NCBI RefSeq assembly: GCF_048544455.1
Contig: NC_133526.1
Coordinates: forward strand, 1,504,001 to 1,568,000
Length of the DNA: 64,000 bases
Reading direction: 5' to 3'
From: Silene latifolia
Lineage: Eukaryota > Streptophyta > Magnoliopsida > Caryophyllales > Caryophyllaceae
The position numbers were made by a program, and so were the translations under genes. Under the pieces are notes generated by a model. The model made no database searches, was not told the DNA's origin, and saw nothing but the letters and a program-made list of their open reading frames with translations. Positions 58,961 to 64,000 of this stretch are shown here, piece by piece. Within the stretch, counting starts at the first letter, position 1. Every line of letters begins with the position of its first letter.

Positions 58961-61900
58961 TTAGCTGCTCGTCACTACACTCGAGCTCTTAAACTCGTAT
59001 GTTTCCTAGGCCTTCCACCCGTGTATGACCAGCCCGTAGCCACTTCCCTCTGCCTCTCCCTTGTTCTTAATTTAGCGGGTTGCGAGTTGAAGCTTTTCCA
59101 GTTTAATCGGGCTTGTTGTTTCTGCACTTTCGTCTTATCCTTCGATCCGAGTAATGTTAAGGCCCTTTATCGCAGAGGCCTGGCCTTTAAGCATCTGAAT
59201 CTTCTTAACAAGGCTCTTGATGACTTTGAACATGCTGAGAAATTTGACCCGCAAAACAAAGATGTTAATCGAGAACTCAATTCTGTGGCTGATCTTTTAA
59301 TTTTAAATGTTAATGGGAAACGAACTGCTTATCCTTTTAACCCTTTGGGTTCAAATAAGAAAGGTAAGAAACCTTTGATCGCTAATGATGGGTTTGAAAC
59401 GTCTGTAATCCGTGTTGATTTGAATGAAGCGTCTTGTAGTACAGCTCCTTTGGTAACAGATCATGTTTCTCCTCCTCATGCTGATGTTACTTCTAGTTCC
59501 ACTATTATTATTGATTCCGAAAATCCTAGTGCGACTGATTCCGACATTGTTATGGACTCTGAAATCCTGTTTGCGGCTACTAATCCTGTCTTTAGTCTGA
59601 ACTCTAATAGCGATAGCCTGAGTGAGGCCGCTCCAGCTTTGTCCGCTAAAGGTGATTGTAATCCCCCCAACTCTTATAACTCAAGACCTGCAAAATACTC
59701 CTTTTCCAACAAAAATCATCCTAAAAATAATTTACGGTTGTCGTCCCAAGATTATGAGAACCTGTTACTCGGCAGCAATCTCCTTTTTTACCATCCAAGA
59801 TCTTTGTCATCCTTGAGGGTTCGTCCCCTCATCTCTACAAATTCCATTTCGACGGGAACTCCCCATGAAATAAATTCAAGGGAAACAGCAGTTCTCATTC
59901 CTTATCCTTTACATGAAGTGCACCATCATCATACACTTTTGGGGTCTGAGAATGAGAGTTATGCGTTGGGTCATGAAGAGTTACATGAAATGCACCATCA
60001 GCATTCACATTTGGGGTCTGAAAGTGAGAGTGAGGAGTTGGGTCATGAAGAGTCTGTTTTGCATATTGCCAAAAAGAAAAGATTTTCATCTGATTCATCT
60101 GTGGTTAGTATGGTATCCACAGTTCAGTTTCAATTTGTTGCAGTCAAGGAGAAATCGAGGAGGAAGTGTTGTCGCAAGGTGGAGCATTCCATTCACCGGG
60201 GTCGAATGGTTAAGTATGCTTCCAATTCAAGGAAGAGATCGTCGGGTTCTGTCAACAAATTACCTTTGTTTTTTTGCAGGTACACAGAAAAAGTCGCGGC
60301 TGTTGAATATGCTAAAAGAAAGGAAGTTGACTTGCTCCCGTTCGAGGACTATTATCATCCACCGTTTAAGAAATGTTGTTTTTCTTTTCCAGTTAGTTCC
60401 ACTTGTAATTTTAGCCCCGTTACTTCCGTTTCTACTAATTTAGGGGTATCTAATTCCCTTGTGTTTGTATGGTAATTAGTTTTGTTTCTCTTTGTTGTAA
60501 TCGTATAATATGTAATCTCTTCTTTGCTAGTTTATATATAAAATAGTACACGTTTGTCTAAAAAAAAAAGCTTCCCTTACATCCATTCAATTCAACACGT
60601 GGCTTTTATTACCAAATTCCAAATATGGGTGAAATCCCTTCCGAAATTAAAAATAAAAAAACATTTTGTAAAAAAGTATCTAACTCATTTTTTTACTTAA
60701 CCTGACCCATAACTTGTAACCGCAAATATCTTATCTCTTTGACATATTCACTAAAATAATTTACTTACACGTCTAACCCTAGTCGAACTGATATTTAGTA
60801 AGTAAGCGCATATTGTGGAGGACACCTCGGCCTAAATACAATTGCTAGGCGAATGACTTGATTTGCGTGACACACACGATACAAAAGGTAAGGTTAATCC
60901 CAAATTTAACTATGTGAGACCCAAATCAAACTTATTAACCTCCACAAAAGGTCTAATCACAAGTTTAAACAAAAGGTAGAGTCGTAGAGAGGAACATTAT
61001 AAATCCATCAAACTTGTTTATTTTTCCCATGTGGGACAAGAGAAAAATCTTAGCTAGTTTTTTTTCCAAAGTGAGACAAAAAACTTTTTTGAGCCATTAT
61101 TCCAACACATACAACTGATTAAGCCATCGAAGTTATTTTGAAGTGTGAAATATAACACGAACTACGTACGTTTTGGTGAAACCAGTTAATTCCTTTATTT
61201 GTACTCCGTAAACATCTCACACGTTATAATCGAACAAGGTAACTTGGTATGTAATAATGTAAAGAACAACAAAGTCGGAGTTTGAGGTTGCGACAGAGGC
61301 AGACCAGGCAGTACATGAGTATGAAATTATTGTACGTGTTGCATACTTGCATGCCATTCTTATTCCATGCATTTTGACTTTTTGAGTAACGCCTTAGCTT
61401 GGAATTTTAATTTGAAGCAATATGTCTCACACGATTTTAGTATGGGATCGACTTTTCTAAATGTCTTAAAATCAAAAATTGAAGGCAGGTATGAGTTAAT
61501 CCGATTACAAGAATAAATTTATTCCGTATATGTTTTGACTTTCGAGGGTCCACTATTAATAGACCAAGTATATATTAGGCATAACAAACACTTAAGAAAC
61601 TTATAAGTTATAATCTACAAGGTTCTAGTGTTGTGCGAAGTGTAATAATTATATTCTTTTAGTCTCAATTATTTGTTTACTTTTTAAATATATTGTATGG
61701 AGTATTTTAAATAAAAGTAAATAAATAATTGAGACAGTAAAAGTAGAAAGTAGGGAATAGTAAGAAAAATACACTCAACAAGTAAAAGTGGACAAAACTA
61801 TGTATTTCATTCAAGAAAGTAAATTTGTTACAGTACATATTACACTTGAAACAAAAGGATCAACTATAGAGATCATTAGAGATGATTTCAAGTCAATTAA

Positions 61901-62076
61901 GGGAAACTTAATTAATCACCAATACAATAAATCTAAAACATAAACATAAATGCGAGAAGTAAATATATGAAGCAGGAAATGAGATAGTACCACTAGGTAG
62001 TATATATTGTTTCGTATATTTTGATGATTTGAGCTTGCATGTGACAAAGTATGGGAGAATAAAGTGTCTTAGGTGC

Positions 62077-62616
62077 TTAAGAGCACTGGAAGCCGGAGGA
62101 GTCGCCGGCCTTGTTGCAATAGTTTAGCACCAAGCTTAAAGATATAGGAACATTAAGGTTAATGCCTAAGACATTAGCTTTGATGGCAGTGCAAAGGCAT
62201 ATTGCTGCGTCAAGGTCAGTCAACCCACTAAGAAGACTGCAGCATTGACTTTTTGGTGGGTCCCCAAGCACTACGCCGAGTACTCCGGGAAGGACATTAG
62301 CACATGCCGCCAACTTAAGGATGTCAATGGGACATTTGTCACCTCCAGATGATGATGGTGGTGTACTCGGTGTTGTCACTGGTGATGGGGGTGTTATGGG
62401 TGTTGTTGGACCGTGGCCTCCAGATGATGACGGTGGTGTAGTCGGTGTTGTCACTGGTGATGGTGGTGTTTTGGGTGGTGTTGAACCGCCACACCACTTG
62501 CATGATGGTGGACTTGGTGGTGGTGGGCAAGGGACATTGTAGTTGGCACTAACCAAAGTGAAGAACATAAGGTTAAAGCATAAGAGGTAACTTAGTGTCA
62601 TAATTTGTGAAGCCAT
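62077..62616 (-). CDS. HyPRP C: hybrid proline-rich protein, eight-cysteine domain
   Basis: 179 residues, one exon, ATG at 62616 ([20 protein letters not shown], signal peptide to about residue 24). Then [17 protein letters not shown], a Pro/Thr/Ser region with one copy of the 25-residue unit (two in copy B), and the full eight-cysteine domain (KCPID, AACAN, QCC, ICLC, NYC, QCS). The frame is intact and the domain nearly the same as B, with small changes such as SLSLVLNYC for SLNLLLNYC. Expected product: a secreted cell-wall protein. Upstream, similarity to the promoters of A and B ends about 75 bases before the ATG, so the TATA box is lost. Whether the gene is still expressed is open. Confidence 0.93.
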   Translation of the reverse strand: MASQIMTLSYLLCFNLMFFTLVSANYNVPCPPPPSPPSCKWCGGSTPPKTPPSPVTTPTTPPSSSGGHGPTTPITPPSPVTTPSTPPSSSGGDKCPIDILKLAACANVLPGVLGVVLGDPPKSQCCSLLSGLTDLDAAICLCTAIKANVLGINLNVPISLSLVLNYCNKAGDSSGFQCS

Positions 62617-62690
62617 ATTGAAAAGAACTCAACTTAAGCTAATAATGAGCTTTTTAGGCTAAGATAGTTTGGAGTAGGATGTTTTGTATT

Positions 62691-62757
62691 GCAACTCGGT
62701 ATGTTTAGAAAAAATGTCTTTCCCAAATTGCAACTCGGTATGTTTAGAAAAAATAAG
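62691..62757 (-). promoter_or_regulatory. Deletion scar replacing the HyPRP C promoter
   Basis: GCAACTCGGTATGTTTAG plus a short A run occurs twice (62691-62714, 62731-62755) around ATGTCTTTCCCAAATT. To the right the sequence continues as DNA that in copy A lies about 1.1 kb further upstream (GTCTTTCCAAATTTGCAACT, about 20176). So about 1.1 kb with the TATA box was removed and the junction patched with duplicated filler. Confidence 0.7.
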
Positions 62758-63205
62758 GACCTTCGATCATCACGTCGGCATTTGCTTCATAATAGTTCAT
62801 GGATTTTCTAACATGTGCCCTAAGGGCACATGATAATAATCTAATTAGGAAAATATTATTGTGAATATTTGCATAAACCATGCATAAATATCACGTACGT
62901 ACACTATCATAAATGTGAATACCTCAATGTAAATCATTAAACTTTATCCCTAGTCAATTTCTTTAATTATTGATTTATAATAGATCGAGGAATTTGTTAG
63001 ATGTGTCGATATTTGGTTCACACTCGAGCTTGGTATATACAATAATGTGTCAAAATCGACTGTCTGAGTTATTTCAATTTATTTTCGTCTAGAAATCTTA
63101 ATTCATTTGAATTGAAAGAACCAGATAACTTACACATTTTACAATTCATATGACATTTTATACGTACTACTTACGTGTCTAGTATTTGACGTTTTAATTT
63201 GTACA

Positions 63206-63250
63206 CTAGTTTTGTGACCCGTGAAATGCACGGGTTTTATCAAGACGCTT
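63206..63250 (-). mobile_element. Helitron 3' terminus (body runs off the window)
   Basis: On the minus strand, hairpin CCCGTGCATTTCACGGG, spacer TCACAAAA, CTAG and host T. The element would extend right past 64000. The 63250-64000 stretch is AT-rich with no frame or gene that I can support. Confidence 0.6.
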
Positions 63251-64000
63251 CCTTAAAATTTTGTTCTGATACGAAAATTTAATGAAAGGGAAGGAAAATG
63301 GAGAACAACTTTTTTTTCAACTATAAATAAAATATTTTAAGATAAAATGTAAAATAATTGACAGATGTTGTGAAATAATCCATGTTATGGTAAGATTTAA
63401 AATAGGGAAGAATTTAGTTTGATAGGTGGGTAGTTAATACAAAGTATAATCGTTCTTAAAACTTATTCATGCATATGTTTGTTCAAAGTGGGTTGCGAAG
63501 TCGAAATGTACTTTTTTGTTAGTAAGTCGACGTGTACTAAATGTGATGACATTATAAACAAAGAAGGAATACATAGTTTTATTTACGTGGAAATTCTTAT
63601 GTTAATGACAAAGTATGCAAACTTAAATTCATTTTGGTGGACTATCTTATAAATTTGAGCTGTATTACAGTTATAATCTACATAACATTCTAAACATAAT
63701 GATGTAACTTGTTGTCTCAAGTCATATGCATAATCATTTTTCATTGTATTTAATTATTTTGTAGGGTAACAACCGAATATTCTACATCACGTTTCAATTC
63801 AAACAATTGTTGTGACTAATCACATACTGCAAATCTGTCGGAATCTTGAAATAAGACGAATTTGTCTTAGCAATGTAAATCAAATTACTTAATGAATGCA
63901 CAACATCTTCCATATTGGCTTGTTCAATTAAATAATCTATATGTACTACCTGAATGTCAACAAAAAATACATGTAAGCAAATTAATCACCTTATAAGCAG

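Larger units (their letters stand above)
57663..60568 (+). pseudogene. Retroposed TPR-protein gene, split by a MITE pair
   Basis: A 17-bp duplication AGCTTCCCTTACATCCA (57646-57662, 60569-60585) brackets a transcript-like unit ending in about ten A, the mark of LINE-mediated retroposition. Coding starts at ATG 58025 (acidic VDDDDDLAKLVMELGVP, then HLVKDRGNSLFREGK) and, after two MITEs, resumes at 58961 (AARHYTRALKL...) to a stop at 60475. The tetratricopeptide core includes RACCFCTFVLSFDPSNVKAL, YRRGLAFKHLNLLNKALDDF and KFDPQNKDVNRE, typical of co-chaperone-like TPR proteins. The tail, rich in Ser and low in complexity, has a doubled 24-residue unit (HEVHHHHTLLGSENESYALG / HEMHHQHSHLGSESESEELG). 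The first frame ends inside the MITE at residue 70, so the protein is truncated. The long second frame has no stops, so the damage is recent. The parent gene is unidentified. Confidence 0.85.
55800..63205. repeat. Tandem segment copy C
   Basis: It begins GTTGTGATGTGGGCCCTCAA (55809), carries the GTATGTAGGTAAAGAACATG block (56009), is interrupted from about 56068 to 61105 by other DNA (Helitron end, retrogene), resumes at ACAACTGATTAAGCCATCGA (61112), includes the HyPRP gene, and continues upstream to about 63200 with a large deletion just upstream of the gene. In 56068-56720 I see a 62-residue frame and nothing recognisable; 60586-61100 shows nothing I can name. Confidence 0.7.

Noticed and set aside
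1-64000. tRNA, rRNA or other structured RNA genes
   Set aside because: Looked for cloverleaf-type and rRNA sequence by eye. Only the tRNA-Met primer-site matches inside LTR elements were seen.

Overview
The window is repeat-rich, AT-rich nuclear DNA from a flowering plant. Evidence for a dicot-type plant is the hybrid proline-rich protein (HyPRP) genes, the serine carboxypeptidase, TRAX and CHUP1-like gene pieces, and the full spread of plant transposons (Copia, long non-coding LTR elements, CACTA, MULE, Stowaway, Tourist, Helitron, L1-type LINE). The species cannot be fixed from sequence alone; Caryophyllales is only a guess.

Layout. 1-9.5 kb is transposon debris: a Helitron 3' end, a MULE-type foldback MITE, a 2.7 kb CACTA element with its 3-bp target duplication, a broken serine carboxypeptidase fragment that still has introns, and a second Helitron carrying a three-fold repeat. 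From about 9.8 to 63.2 kb lie three tandem copies (A, B, C) of one ancestral segment, each with a HyPRP gene on the minus strand. Copy A (about 9.8-43.0 kb) is swollen by an ORF1-only LINE, a Copia element that splits its HyPRP gene, a 7.1 kb Helitron carrying exons of two unrelated host genes, a 9.5 kb LTR element without coding capacity, and a CACTA element nested in a Stowaway MITE. Copy B (about 43.8-55.6 kb) has an intact HyPRP gene and a Copia element with identical LTRs. Copy C (about 55.8-63.2 kb) has an intact HyPRP coding region with a truncated promoter, plus a Helitron end and a retroposed TPR gene broken by two MITEs.

The only apparently intact host coding genes are HyPRP B (200 aa) and HyPRP C (179 aa), secreted cell-wall-type proteins with a proline-rich region and an eight-cysteine domain. 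Other host coding material is broken or captured: HyPRP A, the carboxypeptidase, TRAX and CHUP1-like pieces, and the TPR retrogene.

The most notable object is the Helitron at 22415-29551. Both ends can be placed to the base because the unoccupied paralogous site survives near 55.13 kb. It carries, in its own orientation, three clean TRAX exons joined to two CHUP1-like exons. The same stretch near 55.1-55.6 kb is also the empty site for the LTR element, so the order of insertions can be reconstructed from this window alone. Boundaries were found by reading; no alignment or database search was run.
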